In this document: in pieces, positions 21,086-32,440 of the stretch | Layout: each line of letters opens with the position of its first letter | Position numbering within the stretch: the stretch's first letter is position 1 | Source of the DNA: Macrosoma leucophasiata | Lineage: Eukaryota; Arthropoda; Insecta; Lepidoptera; Hedylidae | Length of the DNA stretch: 64,000 nt | Assembly: GCA_036365455.1 (NCBI GenBank) | Contig: JAWQUS010000023.1 | Location: forward strand, 2,728,001-2,792,000 | Direction of reading: 5' to 3' | The notes under the pieces: model-generated | Seen by the model: the letters and a program-made list of their open reading frames with translations, nothing else | The model's database searches: none | Told to the model about the DNA's origin: nothing | Translations under genes and position numbers: made by a program

Positions 21086-21703
21086 TTTCAATTTTCACCG
21101 GTTTCTTGAAGTCTGATCAACTTGGTACTTTGAACATGTCTAATAATTAATTAAGCGGCGCACGGGGACAGCGGGAATAAACCGTCTCAAGGACCGATGA
21201 CAATGCAATAATTGAAAAAAGTACAAGTACTTAAGAAAATCCGTAATTTAAAAGATAAAACTCAAAACTCAAACTCAAAAAAACACATGGAAATACATAA
21301 TAGAATTTGCTTGTGATAGGTCAAATTACAAACATAAAATTAAAGCGTGATACGTTGATTAATACGTCAAAGTAAACGAAAACAAAATATTTACATAAAC
21401 AATGGTCCAAAAATACTTAATAATTAAAAAAAGTATCAGTTTATTCATTTATTTCATATAATTAGGCTCCTGGAGAGCACTTTTACATCGTCATTTTTTA
21501 AACTAACCTAGAGTGAATAACCACTAATAATAATCAAAAACACATAATAAATTAAATAGACACTGAACAATTTTGTATCAACAGAATGTTCCATACTCTC
21601 TTTTACCATCGGTAAGATAAGACTAAACAAAAAGAATATGGGACGTTCTTTGTCATTCACTGGCAGAGTTCCAAAGCCCACAAACCTGCCAAAACAAAAC
21701 TCA
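21086..21703. other. Right part of tandem unit 1
   Basis: AT-rich, non-coding, collinear with about 27410-28042. Contains CAAAACTCAAAACTCAAACTC. No repeat family assigned. Confidence 0.45.
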
Positions 21704-22289
21704 CTGTTACATGGGCCATAACGTAACCGGCGAATCGTGGGTGCTTGCATGTATGCTTGAATGCATGCATTTGCCTTACCCTTCGGGCATTATAGGCGTG
21801 AAGTTACGAAATTACGTTACTAAAGATTAAATTAGTTGAAGTTGAAATTATCAAAGATACGAGTAGCACACGTGTAACGGATTGATGTCGAGCTGAGAAA
21901 TTCATAAAGTAAGAAAAACATTTCAGGATTACGTCACCCACCGTAGGATAGGATACGAAACCTTTTCGACAATGTACTCTATATACTTCCGTCGAAACAG
22001 ACGGATAATACCAATAATAACCAATAATACGGAGAGACCGAGAGATACCTATTTATAGTTTTTTTTTTTAAAGTAAGAATTGTAGACACATGACCAAAAA
22101 CTTGCTAAGAGAAGTTTGGGAGTGGAAAATTTACAAAACTAGAATCTAAGAAGAAACTTAACAAATGTTCTTGAAGACTTACAACCAACTACATACCTAA
22201 TTTATGCCAAGAAAAAGGCAAACAAATACATGATTTACTACCTAACGATCTACATTTGCAAAACTTCCCTAGTTTTTAGGTTTGAATAA

Positions 22290-22870
22290 TGTAATGAAAA
22301 AAAAAAATTTTTTTTCTATGGAGTTCTTCATATTTTCGAGTAAAATACATTTGGTTGACTATTACTCGCAGACTTGTAAAGTCAACTTAAGTGTGATAGT
22401 TTTTTTTATAATTTTGTAATAATATAGCTCTTATTGCCGTAACATTTGATTTTTTAACAACAACCGTTTAGTTGGTTAAGATGAGGGACACTTGACTCTA
22501 ACGAAAATTGGCAATTTTAAGCTTAGCAAGTCACGCACAGTTAACTAAATCAAAAAATGATATTAGCACATCCCTAACATTTTTGAAAGGCCTATCCAAC
22601 GATATCTAACACCGTAGGAAACCAAAATTAAAACAATATATATTTGCGCGTTACCTGTAGGGGAGGTACCCTAAATATTTTTTTTCGCGTTTTTATTCTA
22701 CCACTTTGTTGGCGTGATTGAGGTGTATACTTGTGCCAAATTTCAAGTCTCTAGTGCCAAAAGTTATAGGACGGACAGACGAACAGACAGACGGACATGG
22801 TGAAACTTTAAGGGTTCCTTATTTACTACGGAACCTAATGGTTTCTTGTTTACTACGGAACCCTAACAAG
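22290..22870 (+). mobile_element. Family X copy (tandem unit 2)
   Basis: Paired with 15855. Retains ATTTTTGAAAGGCCTATCCA, deleted in the first unit. An A/T run near 22300 is expanded. Confidence 0.6.
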
Positions 22871-23181
22871 GGCGGAATGCGAGGCCGATGTAATTTTTTG
22901 TAAAACCTGTCATACCATAAATGGCGTAATTTCTTTCTTGTAGGACCGAACCCGTAGCAAGTGTAATTAGAATTAAAATTTTCAACAATCACATGTAATG
23001 CTTCTTAAATAATCAGCACCGCTACTTGAAGCAGTGACTGTGATCGAAAGCGACAGGCGTGTCGCGTCTTGGAGCGATAAATCAACGTCCGAGAAGCAGT
23101 CTCAGGTCCTGGGAAGTTTCCTATTCCGTATTTACTGGCACGACATTTTATACACTTTGAAATTATTTTGCTGGGTTAATT

Positions 23182-23485
23182 TCCATTGCCTTAGAAGTTT
23201 AGTGGTAGCAGGACACTACTACTACGCTGGGGTACTGGATTCGAGTCCCGGGTCGAGTGAAAGGGAGTTACATCTCTTGTGATATTGGGATTTTACATCT
23301 CTTGTGATATTGGGATTTTTCATTTTCTGGAAGTTGCCCAGTACTCGAGCCAAAACATAGAGGCGAATCGAAGTTGTTTGTTGCTGAATGCTTTTGCATC
23401 TGCCTACCCTCTTCTCCCTTTCCTTTTAAGGGGTTACAGGTGTGAGGTTACGTTTCATTCCAACAACATCTGCAAACATCAATTG
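23182..23485 (+). mobile_element. SINE-B copy (tandem unit 2)
   Basis: Paired with 16735. A short GTGCATGCATTTGCATC-like tail segment is shortened here. Confidence 0.7.
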
Positions 23486-23512
23486 AATCATATTATTATT
23501 ATCATATTTATA

Positions 23513-23801
23513 CTGGTGGTAGAGCTCCAGTGACGGAGCTCGCGGGCGTAGGCACCACCGCATTACCTAATATACTTGCCGCTAAATGGTAGTGTTCAGC
23601 ACTATCGTGTTCCGGTCAGGTGGTAATGTACGGCCCTGTAATTTCCGGCACAGTGGCATAACACCTTAGGCCTCAGGAGTGGCAACGCATCTGCATTTTG
23701 ACCTTGGTCTTTGTGTGGGTGTCTATAGGCTGCAGTCATCACTTAACATCAATGTGAACTGCATGCTAGTTTGCCACTTCCATTACGTAAAAAAAAAAAA
23801 A
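23513..23801 (+). mobile_element. SINE-A copy, insertion private to tandem unit 2
   Basis: Full length from CTGGTGGTAGAG to CATTACGTAA and poly(A). The empty site in unit 1 (17041-17060) reads straight through TTGAATCAACGC. Here AATCA appears on both sides, with an extra TATTATTATTATCATATTTA before the 5' end. Confidence 0.9.
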
Positions 23802-24214
23802 ATCAACGCAAAGAAATGAGCATAAGGTGGATCAGAAAATTACAGCAAATGATATCAAAGTCAACGCAATCCTAAGATCCTTCTCAAATGAACGATTTAG
23901 AACTAGCAAAATAAAGTCATGTTACCGTTCATTGAGTTTGATCTGGGACGTTGATTTATTGCTCAGAGAGGCGATACGTCTACAACTTTTGCTCGTAGTT
24001 AGAACTTCAAGCGACGGTATTCTCTTACAAATGTTAAATACATGAAATTTACAAAGGTTTAAAAATAAAAGTTTAAAACAATATGACAGTTTAAGCCAAT
24101 TTTTAAGTGTATGCTTTGGAGACGAATATTTTTGCTGTACCAACTACACTCCCTAGTACAGATAATTTTGTGCAATAATTACACTCCTGTCCTTTTAAGA
24201 TGTAAATAAGGTTT

Positions 24215-24445
24215 TAATATACTTGCCGCTAAATGGTACTGTTCAACACTATCGTGTTCCGGTCAGGTGGTAATGTACGGCCCTGTAATTTCCGGCACAG
24301 AGGCATAAGACCTTAGGCCTCAGGAGTGGTAACGCATCTACATTTTGACCTTGGTCTTTGTGTGGGTGTCTATAGGCTGCAGTCATCACTTAACATCAAT
24401 GTGAACTGCATGCTTGTTTACCACTTCCATTACATAAAAAAAAAA
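24215..24445 (+). mobile_element. SINE-A copy, 5'-truncated (tandem unit 2)
   Basis: Pair of 17462 with the same truncation point. Confidence 0.9.
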
Positions 24446-24742
24446 GGTTTTTACGGACTTACCTTATGTTGGAGCCTGCGGGCGAGCTCGCGTAAAATAA
24501 GGAATTAATCAGAACATTAACACTACCATTTGGAAGATAGGTGGTAATTTATTGGTGTCTATGCCATCGAGAAGACACTGAAACTCTACCATCGTCATTT
24601 AGTAAGCAAATTACTGAAAATCTTCATAGGATTTGTCCAAAACCACAGGTAAATCCTAGGATCGATTTATCATAAACACCATACCGCGTCTAACACCAAC
24701 TCAACGACCATAAACTTATAAAAAATCTTATAATTATGAATA

Positions 24743-24948
24743 ACTAGCGGCCCGCACACGCTTCGCGCGTTTTCAATGTTACCTTCCCTCTCCTGTTCGT
24801 CTAAGCGTGATGTTATATAGCCTAAAGCCTTCCTCGATTAATGGGCTATCTAACAATGAAAGAATTTTTCAAATCAGACCCGTGGTTCCTGAGATTAGCG
24901 CGTTCAAACAAACAAACTCTTCAGCTTTATAATATTAGTATAGATTAA
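24743..24948. mobile_element. CTAG-ended element (tandem unit 2)
   Basis: Pair of 17967; slightly longer, with CTTCCCTCTCCTGTTCGTC. Confidence 0.6.
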
Positions 24949-24960
24949 TGGGAATAATAT

Positions 24961-25252
24961 TTTTTTTTTTTTTTTATGTAATGGAAGTGGCAAACAAGCA
25001 TGCAGTTCACATTGATGTTAAGTGATGACTGCAGCCTATAGACACCCACACAAAGACCAAGGTCAAATGCAGATGCGTTACCACTCCTGAGGCCTAAGGG
25101 TGTTATGCCTCTGTGCCGGAAATTACAGGGCCGTACATTACCACCTGACCGGAACACGATAGTGCTGAACTAGTACCATTTAGTGGCAAGTATATTAGGT
25201 AATGCGGTGGTGCCTACGCCCGCGAGCTCCGTCACTGGAGCTCTACCACCAG
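24961..25252 (-). mobile_element. SINE-A copy, insertion private to tandem unit 2
   Basis: Full-length minus copy, from a T-run to CTCTACCACCAG. Unit 1 reads GGGAATAATATCTAAG uninterrupted at 18150. Here AATAATAT occurs on both sides, an 8-bp target duplication. Confidence 0.9.
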
Positions 25253-25549
25253 TATATAATAATATCTAAGTATATTAAGGAGTAAGGAATAATAGGAAGC
25301 AAAAAGATTTAAGCGGTCTTTCAAAACCTCTGGCTTGTTCAGCGACGTTGATTTATCGGTGGAAAGTGTTGATGGCTGTAGCTTTCAATCCAAGTTCGTG
25401 CTTCAAGTGGAGGTCATGATTCTTTTTGAAATGTTACTTGCGATTTGTTCAGCCCTCACATTTAATTTAAGAAATGATTCAGCTTGAGATTAGTAATATT
25501 AAATTTTACTCAGTAAACCTACCACACATTTTGATAACCTACTTTTTTA

Positions 25550-25800
25550 CTGGTGGTAGAGCTCCAGTGACGGAGCTCGCGGGCGTAAGCACCGCATTAC
25601 CTAATATACTTGCCGCTAAATGGTAGTGTTCAGCACTATCGTGTTCCGGTCAGGTGCTAATGTACGGTCCTGTAATTTCCGGCACAGAGGCATAACACCT
25701 TAGGCCTCGGGAGTGGTAACGCATCTGCATTTTGATCTTGGTCTTTGTGTGGCTGTCTATAGGCTGCAGTCATCACTTAACATCAATGTGAACTGCATGC
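25550..25800 (+). mobile_element. SINE-A copy (tandem unit 2)
   Basis: Pair of 18451, also lacking its poly(A). Confidence 0.85.
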
Positions 25801-25890
25801 TTTTTTTAAAAATCTTATTTAATGAAAAGGAACTTTTGAACACATGTTCACGCCAGTTTCATCTCCACCAAACTCGGCTCTGAAGGTGTT

Positions 25891-25989
25891 CCGCCACAGA
25901 GGCATAACGCATCTGCATTTTGGCCTCTGGTCACACTTAACATCAATGTGAACTGCATGCTTGTTTGCCACTTCCATTAGACAAAAAAA
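25891..25989 (+). mobile_element. SINE-A deleted fragment (tandem unit 2)
   Basis: Pair of 18792. Confidence 0.7.
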
Positions 25990-26154
25990 CCTACCTGTGT
26001 TTTAATGGTTTAGAGTTCCGTATCCAATACCCTTAAAGTTTCGTCATGTCCGATCACCCGTACGAACGGGTGATCCATCCATCCATCCTTCTGCAACTTA
26101 GCTAAAGGACTGTCAATACTAGAAACCTGTAATTTGGCCTGCATGTACATAATA

Positions 26155-26385
26155 TTGTATGTATGTATATGTATGTATATATCTTCACGCCAAGTAGATA
26201 CCTTACGGGGTAGGCAGACTGTGCGAGTGAGCGCCAGATATCCCGGTCCTAACACACCTCCCGTGTGTCTTCTACGTTCATCATTCTGTTCGTGGAGGTG
26301 GGGAGGGAGGTCTTAGGAATCAACGTGTATTTATGCCGATTCCTCTCTCCCAGACAGTACTCGACGTATTTGGTAAACTTGATAA
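26155..26385 (-). mobile_element. RTE-like LINE fragment, second subfamily (tandem unit 2)
   Basis: Pair of 19070, with a slightly different GTATGTATATGTATG tail. Confidence 0.6.
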
Positions 26386-26471
26386 CGCAAACGTATGCAA
26401 TTATGTAGCAGAAGAGCAGTTCCCATTAATATTATAGAGAGCGAGATATACGCGAGAAAATCCGCAAATTT

Positions 26472-26922
26472 AATTTCTACAATGTATGAAGCGTTATAAT
26501 AGAGAATACCTTAATTATTCGTTGTTTTCATGATGCTTTTGAATATATTGTTCACTATGTTTACGGAAAACTAGAAAACTATATTATTTGTCTGCATTTC
26601 CTCAATCCAATAGGAATAGATAGACAAAAGTCTCATTGTCAATACAGCTGTTAGAATCCCAACCGGCGACAGCTTACCATCGTTCCGCCATAGGTATTGA
26701 TTTTTGTAGGTGAACGACACATTCCTATAATGGAGGTAAGTGGAAATACCATAAATAACTTGATAGGAATCTATTGGAGCGTTTTTAAATTTATCGATAT
26801 CATTCGCTATATTTCCTTTCAATACAATTTATACACGAGAAAATCGACAACTGGGATGAAATACGGCATTTATTTGTATTCCGTTTAAGCAACGCATGGA
26901 CACTAAAGTCTCTTTTCAACAC
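26472..26922. other. 451-bp block identical between tandem copies (copy 2)
   Basis: Matches 20320-20770 base for base on inspection, including the 83-codon minus frame (26571-26822) and the splice-like signals. Sequence just outside differs at once (C/T before it, TT/AC after it). Confidence 0.5.
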
Positions 26923-26937
26923 ACTTTTGTATGTATG

Positions 26938-27390
26938 TAATAGTATGTATGTATGTATCTTCACGCCAGGTCCCTAACGGGGTAGGCAGAGAGTGTGGAG
27001 CGCCAGATATCCCGGTCCTGACACACCTCCCGTGCCTCATCTACCTTCATCATTCTCTTCATGCATGCACGCCGATTCCTAAGACTTTTGACCCCACCAT
27101 CAGACAGTACTCGACCTATTTGGTCATGGTGGGTTAATCTTGGTCTTCCTGGGCCTCTGCAACCATCCACATTCGCATTGTATATCTGTTTAGTCATTCA
27201 CTCATTCGACATTCTTTCAATATGCCCGAACCATCGGAGCATGCCTTTTTTCATTTTACACCGATACCTACTATCATTCACACAAAGTCTCTTTCTTACA
27301 TCTTCATTACGAACGCGATCGGTGAGCGATACACTGCAGATCTTGCGCAAAGATCTCACTCTTATAAGCTTGCAATGTATCTATGTATGT
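26938..27390 (-). pseudogene. RTE-1 C-terminal fragment (tandem unit 2)
   Basis: The minus strand encodes MTKQIYNANVDGCRGPGRPR through DIWRSTLSAYPVRDLA. The upstream part in another frame matches the 6966 copy (antisense of the KMKKGMLRWFGH region), so a frameshift separates the parts. 5'-truncated LINE. Confidence 0.75.
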
Positions 27391-28042
27391 ATGTAATGGA
27401 ATCCTGGATAATTTTCACCGGTTTCATGAAGTCTGATCAACTTGGTACTTTGTACATGTCTAATAATTAATTAAACGGCGCACGGGGACAGCGGGAATAA
27501 ACCGTCTCAAGGACCGATGACAATGCAATAATTGAAAAAAAGTACAAGTACTTAAGAAAATCCGTAATTTAAAAGATAAAACTCAAAACTCAAACTCAAA
27601 AAAACACATGGAAATATAGAATTTGCTTGTGATAGGTCAAATTACAAATATAAAATTAAAGCGTGATACGTTGATTAATACGTCAAAGTAAACGAAAACA
27701 AAATATTTACATAAATAATGGTCCAAAAATACTTAATAATTTAAAAAAGTATCAGTTTATTCAGTTTATTCATTTATTTCATATAATTAGGCTCCTGGAG
27801 AGCACTTTTACATCGTCATTTTTTTTAAACTAACCTAGAGTGAATAACCACTAATAATAATCAAAAACACATAGTAAATTAAATAGACACTGAACAATTT
27901 TGTATCAACAGAATGTTCCATACTCTCTTTTACCATCGGTAAGATAAGACTAAACAAAAAGAATATGGGACGTTCTTTGTCATTCACTGGCAGAGTTCCA
28001 AAGCCCACATAACTGAGAAAAAACCTGCCAAAACAAAACTCA

Positions 28043-28204
28043 GTAAGGTCTTTTCAAAATATGTTCAGTTACAACTAATTTCATAATATGATACTTATAA
28101 CTATGTTTTACAATATCTAGTACAATTCACATTCACTTCACAAAATTATTGTTTAAGGTCTAAGCTAGACCAGCATTTGTCCAGGCATGTCTTTATCCTT
28201 TAGA
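28043..28204. other. Unassigned interval after the tandem unit
   Basis: No gene or repeat recognised. Confidence 0.4.
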
Positions 28205-28290
28205 CAGTCATTGGGTCAGGACCGGGATATCTGGCACTCTACACTCTCTGCCTAGCCCGCTTGGGACCTGCCGTGAAGATACATAATTTA
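28205..28290 (+). mobile_element. RTE-1 3' tip, plus strand
   Basis: ACCGGGATATCTGGCACTCT, CTACACTCTCTGCCTA and GTGAAGATACATAA match the LINE end in sense orientation. About 85 bp only. Confidence 0.65.
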
Positions 28291-28300
28291 TTATGTAATC

Positions 28301-28375
28301 GTTTATAGGTTATAGTAATCATTTACAATCAATGCGAACTGTGTGCTTGTTTGCCATTTCATTGCATAAAGAAAT
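28301..28375 (+). mobile_element. SINE-A 3' fragment
   Basis: Degenerate TATAGGTTATAGTAATC followed by GTGTGCTTGTTTGCCATTTC. Confidence 0.5.
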
Positions 28376-28827
28376 ACCTCACGATAAATGTTTCAGCTTA
28401 ACATAATAAATTATACTATACAACCAGTATAATTTCATAGATCAGGCTTTATAATTCACATTATCTTAAACGATAACTCATAATAAAACTAAACACCAAA
28501 GGCCTCGGCAAAGCAGGATAATTATTTCACCGTTTGTACCTTATCAGACTCGTACCCATACCTCATGTCCCTATTGTAAATTGGGGTAAGATTACATAGC
28601 TTTTGTTGGCATTGTAAACATTTATGGTTCGCGTGCTAAGTACTTATACTATTATGTAAGTACGTTTCTATATTCTCTTTGTTGTGCCTTTTGTAAGGAT
28701 ATGCTGGTTGTACGTATATCGCAAGATAAAAATTAGAACGGGTGTAATTTATTGTCAATTTGTTAAAATTGTTCAAGTAAGAGTCATGTTGCGGTTGACC
28801 CTTACATCTCAACTTAGTTTGAAGGAT
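28376..28827. other. Unassigned interval
   Basis: AT-rich DNA; no supported gene. Confidence 0.4.
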
Positions 28828-29172
28828 AGGGGTCTATGCTCACTAGAGCCACCCTGCACCCGACCAGCGCCCGACCGCCTCGAACGGTCTGCGCTCATTA
28901 CATCATCTCCGCTCCGTATCGACACCGGATCGCCTCGACCACAAGCCATCAACGCGCGTTCGGTGAGTGGACCACTCGGTGACCAATAGTTCGTCTTGCG
29001 TTGACTTTGCATTGCCAATGTGCTGTTCTCAAAGAGACCGAGCGCTGTCCGTGAGTGGTTCACATGTAACATAGCGTCGTTCAATCGTGGACCATCCGTC
29101 GATAACGAGTGGACGCCGTAAAATGAGGCGGTGCTGGTCGGGTGCCGGGTGGCTAAAGTAAGCTTATAGCTT
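28828..29172. mobile_element. MITE-W copy with GC-rich ends
   Basis: Left terminus GCTCACTAGAGCCACCCTGC and right terminus GTGCCGGGTGGCTAAAGTAA are inverted repeats. The interior is GC-rich and has no transposase. The second copy is at 34112, with clearer termini. Confidence 0.75.
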
Positions 29173-29210
29173 CTTTTAGGCGTTAGGGTTATCCCTAACG
29201 CCTAAAAGAA
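29171..29210. repeat. Perfect 18-bp fold-back, 4-nt loop
   Basis: TTCTTTTAGGCGTTAGGG, loop TTAT, then its exact complement. It lies at the right edge of MITE-W. Could form a stable hairpin; no terminator role is implied. Confidence 0.95.
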
Positions 29211-29484
29211 ATGCAAGTTAACACGAGATGAAAAAAAAATACTGATGCACGGACATGATACTTATCACAGCCAAGTAGATAATGAGCATGTCCTTGTTGT
29301 AACGGGAGCAAAAGACATCCGGTGGAAAGTTATAAAGCAAGACCTGAAGACCCGAATCACCCCGAGACTCACACGCGCGATGTAACCCCTACTCTAAAGG
29401 GTAAATGATCTTTCAATCACTCCGCTATCAGCGCCTTAATAACAACTGACCACTAATTCTCTGATAATACACTACAGTGTTGGA
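29211..29484. other. Unassigned interval
   Basis: No gene or repeat recognised. Confidence 0.4.
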
Positions 29485-29705
29485 ACACTTGGAATTCGAG
29501 GGCATAGGCACCACTGCATTACCAAGCACCATAATCTATCTGTCGCCAAATTGGAGTGTTAGCCACAATCGTGTTCCAGTTAGATAATAATATATGGCCC
29601 TGTATTAGCTATTACAGAGAGTTAATAACGTAGATTACAGGGGCAACGCATAAAATATGCATTTTGAATTTCGAATTTTGGTAAATGAATACCGCAGCCT
29701 GTCAA
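29485..29705 (+). mobile_element. Ancient SINE-A copy
   Basis: Order preserved but heavily mutated: GGCATAGGCACCACTGCATT, GTGTTCCAGTTAGATAAT, GGCAACGCATAAAATATGCA. No poly(A). Confidence 0.6.
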
Positions 29706-29711
29706 TAATCA

Positions 29712-29787
29712 AAGAAGAGATTAGCAACAATTTAGCTAAAAAGAATAAGGGGATTCATTTTAGCTAAATTGTTGCTAATCTCTTCTT
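29712..29787. repeat. Perfect 30-bp fold-back, 16-nt loop
   Basis: Left arm 29712-29741 and right arm 29758-29787 are exact complements and include GAGATTAGCAACAATTTAGC. The loop is purine-rich. Not the end of any repeat I recognise. Confidence 0.95.
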
Positions 29788-30126
29788 AGATTTTTTCTAT
29801 CCTGCACATTTGACAATGCAACTGACAAAGACAAAGCATTCTATAGCTAAAACGTATAATAATATAATGTACATTTATGAATAATGGGCATATCTATAGC
29901 TGCAGCTATGGCTGCAGTATTAACTCAAAATTGTTCGGGTATTGGAATCCCTTTTTACGATGTACCTCAAAAGGAAAAAACCCGTGGGCTGATAGGCCTG
30001 TTTAGGCAGCGTGGGTTGATAGGTTACTGCATAATACTATATTTACTATTGTAGATCAATAGAAAGGTAATGAATCATCCTCACACTGCATTCAAATCAC
30101 TATCAGTATGCTAGTTGTCGTGCTAA
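29788..30126. other. Unassigned interval
   Basis: Contains CTATAGCTGCAGCTATGG, a small palindrome near 29895. No gene. Confidence 0.4.
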
Positions 30127-30275
30127 ATAATAGTCAGGGTGCGTTACTGTCTAGTGGAGTGCGGGCTATAATTCAAGCCACAACATTCGCCGCGTCTGCG
30201 GTCACCCGCCTGGACGCATGCGGGAAGTGATAGAGGTTTTGGATTATTTAAAGCTGGACAGAACATTGTAACAGC
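30127..30275. repeat. Dispersed repeat V, copy 1
   Basis: CAGGGTGCGTTACTGTCTAG through CGCCGCGTCTGCGGTCACCC to GGACGCATGCGG recurs at 31303 with small changes and an indel. Function unknown. Confidence 0.75.
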
Positions 30276-30359
30276 AGACATTAGTAATTTACATTTAATA
30301 TGTGGCGACTTTCTGCACATAAAATAATAGCATCGTGATGCCAATTGCTTATTATACCT

Positions 30360-30850
30360 AATACACATCAAGGAGTTTCTCACTAAAACTCGAGAACGGC
30401 TGTTCTGATTGCGCTAATTTTGGTTTTGTTATATTTCTATTCCAATAAAGGTGAGAAAATTTCAAGAAATTGTGAGGATATATATATATACTGGGAACGC
30501 CTTCGAACGCATAATCTTTTTCTTCTATAATTTAGTTTGACATTACAGTTTTCGCATATAGTTTTTTGGCATAAGTTAAGATAAGCTGAGTGTTATAAAC
30601 GCAGAATGGTTTTTGGTCACATTGGCATAATTTTAAGTAACTGTTATTCTTTTAATGTAATATTTCTTGGCATTAATGTAAAAAAAACATAATAGCTATA
30701 CGTCTAAAGGTATTTTTTCGAAAATGCGAAACGCTTATGATCTATCCGTAACCTTTAAAGTCGTCACTAAAACTCGAGAACGACTGTACCGATTCGGCTA
30801 ATTTTAGTTTTGATACAATAAAAACTATAAAAAAGAAATCGTAATAAGTA
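30360..30850 (-). mobile_element. Degraded CTAG-type element pieces
   Basis: CACTAAAACTCGAGAACGGC near 30380 and ACTCGAGAACGACTGTACCG near 30772 match the inner end of the CTGACCCGGC-type elements. The intervening text is unassigned. Confidence 0.45.
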
Positions 30851-30856
30851 ACTTTA

Positions 30857-31152
30857 CTGGTGGTAGAGCTCCAGTGACGGAGCTCGCGGGCTTAGGCACC
30901 ACCGCATTACCTAATATACTTGCCGCTAAATGGTAGTGTTCAGCACTATCGTGTTCCGGTCAGGTGGTAATGTACGGCCCTGTAATTTCCGGCACAGAGG
31001 CATAACACCTTAGGCCTCAGGAGTGGCAACGCATCTGCATTTTGACCTTGGTCTTTGTGTGGGTGTCTATAGGCTGCAGTCATCACTTAACATCAATGTG
31101 AACTGCATGCTTGTTTGCCACTTCCATAACTTAAAAAAAAAAAAAAAAAAAA
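30857..31152 (+). mobile_element. SINE-A copy, full length
   Basis: Young-looking copy with a ~20-A tail. Only a few substitutions against the copy at 51838. Confidence 0.95.
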
Positions 31153-31302
31153 GTAAAAAGTAAGAAAGACAATTTCGTTTTTCCCATACAAAAAGTTCGT
31201 ACCTGTCAAATGACACCTTACTAAATGCCAAGGTAGTATGAATCTCGCCAGATCAGCTAGACTCATTAAAATCACCACTAGTAGATATTTTAGTGGCGAT
31301 TC

Positions 31303-31470
31303 TAAATAATAATCAGGGTGCGTTACCGTCTAGTGGAGTGCAGGCTATAATTCAAGCCACAACATTCGCCGCGTCTGCGGTCACCCGATATTGCGTTATT
31401 CCTAACTCGACTGGACGCATGCGGAGTGATAAAGGATTTGGAACATTTGAAGTTTGGCAGAACATCCGTA
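31303..31470. repeat. Dispersed repeat V, copy 2
   Basis: Pair of 30127, with an extra GATATTGCGTTATTCCTAAC segment. Confidence 0.75.
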
Positions 31471-31493
31471 TAAATAGTTCAGTACAGTACTCA

Positions 31494-31773
31494 CAGGTGG
31501 TAGAGCTCCACTGACCGAGCTCGCGGGCATAGGCACCACCGCATTACCTAATATACTTGCCGCTAAATGGTAGTGTTCAACACTACCTATCGTGTTCCGG
31601 TCAGGTAGTAATTTCCGGCCCTGTGATTTCCGGCACAGAGGCATAACACCTTAGGCCTCAGGTAACGCATCTGCATTTTGACCTTGGTCTTTGTGTGGGT
31701 GTCTATAGGCTGCAGTCATCACTTAACATAAATGTGATCTGCTTGCTTGTTGCCCTTTCCATTACATAAAAAA
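31494..31773 (+). mobile_element. SINE-A copy, full length
   Basis: From CAGGTGGTAGAGCTCCACTG to CATTACATAAAAAA. Small duplication ACTACCTATCG and an internal deletion after GCCTCAGG. Confidence 0.9.
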
Positions 31774-31821
31774 GTGCTAATCAAGAATTATTGCACATCG
31801 AGCCTATGAAAGTGACAATCG

Positions 31822-31985
31822 GCTAGTTTCGACTTCGTAGAGCGTTATCCCTGTTGCACACTGTCCACGTAAGCACTCATAGTCCGTGTGTCCGTATTGG
31901 TCCAAACTTTATCGATATGGTGGACAGACGTCAAATAGGTACAGTGCGAAAGAGATAACGCTCTACAGACCCGAAATAAGCCGAA
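31822..31985. mobile_element. MITE-U, ~160 bp
   Basis: Inverted ends GTAGAGCGTTATC and GATAACGCTCTAC with further imperfect complement outward (CGGCTAGTTTCG and CGAAATAAGCCG). The second copy is at 61055 in the same orientation. No coding capacity. Confidence 0.8.
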
Positions 31986-32051
31986 GTCTCCTTCCTGAGG
32001 TCGATGTTCAATATTTCTAGTTGAATACTGTAGTAGTGTAACTATACAGAA

Positions 32052-32440
32052 GTTGACGACCCGGTTAGTCCAGCGGTGTGAGATATTTGATTCGAAGGGT
32101 CGCGGTTTCGATTCCCGCACTTAATTAAATTTTTATGTCGTTTCAATATTTATATCGCCTACAGAATATTTGTTTCGGGTCTGGGTGTTTGTTATGTGTT
32201 TTTTTATGTAATGGAAGTAGCAAACAAGCATGCAGTTCACATTGATGTTAAGTGATGACTGCAGCCTATAGACACTCACACAAAGACCAAGGTCAAAATG
32301 CAAATACGTTACCACTCCTGAGGCCGAAGGTGTTATGCCTCTGTGCCGGAAATTACAGAGCCAAAGTTAGTGTGCAACGGCACCAACAACACAGGTTTCT
32401 ACTTAGTGCGGGGGCTGTGAGTGTAAGCGTATTTTATACA
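32052..32440 (+). mobile_element. tRNA-headed SINE-C with a nested SINE-A
   Basis: Head GACGACCCGGTTAGTCCAGC, B box GCGGTTTCGATTCCCGC, and body TTTGTTTCGGGTCTGGGTG. The body is interrupted at 32199-32363 by a minus SINE-A and resumes GTGCAACGGCACCAACAAC to GGGGCTGTGAGTGTAAGCG. Best copy of its family here. Confidence 0.8.
32199..32363 (-). mobile_element. SINE-A 3' half nested in SINE-C
   Basis: From a T-run and ATGTAATGGAAGTAGCAAAC to GCCGGAAATTACAGAGCC. Truncated at its 5' side on insertion. Confidence 0.85.

Larger units (their letters stand above)
15288..21703 (+). repeat. 6.4-kb tandem duplication, copy 1
   Basis: This 6416-bp block is repeated directly by the adjacent 21704-28042. Both begin CTGTTACATGGGCC and end AACAAAACTCA. 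Contents are collinear: a SINE-B tail, family X, SINE-B, SINE-A copies, a CTAG element, RTE-1 fragments and a 451-bp block. Copy 1 has ~950 bp (19339-20295) absent from copy 2 and lacks ~270 bp of RTE-1 near 21070. By eye the copies differ by roughly 1-3% plus indels. Confidence 0.95.
21704..28042 (+). repeat. 6.4-kb tandem duplication, copy 2
   Basis: 6339 bp, directly abutting copy 1. The novel joint is AACAAAACTCA next to CTGTTACATGGG at 21703/21704, with no shared bases at the breakpoints. It carries two SINE-A insertions (23513 and 24961) missing from copy 1, which date after the duplication. Confidence 0.95.

Noticed and set aside
29171..29210. Rho-independent-type terminator
   Set aside because: The context is eukaryotic transposon DNA with no T-run or gene upstream; it is better read as a fold-back duplication.
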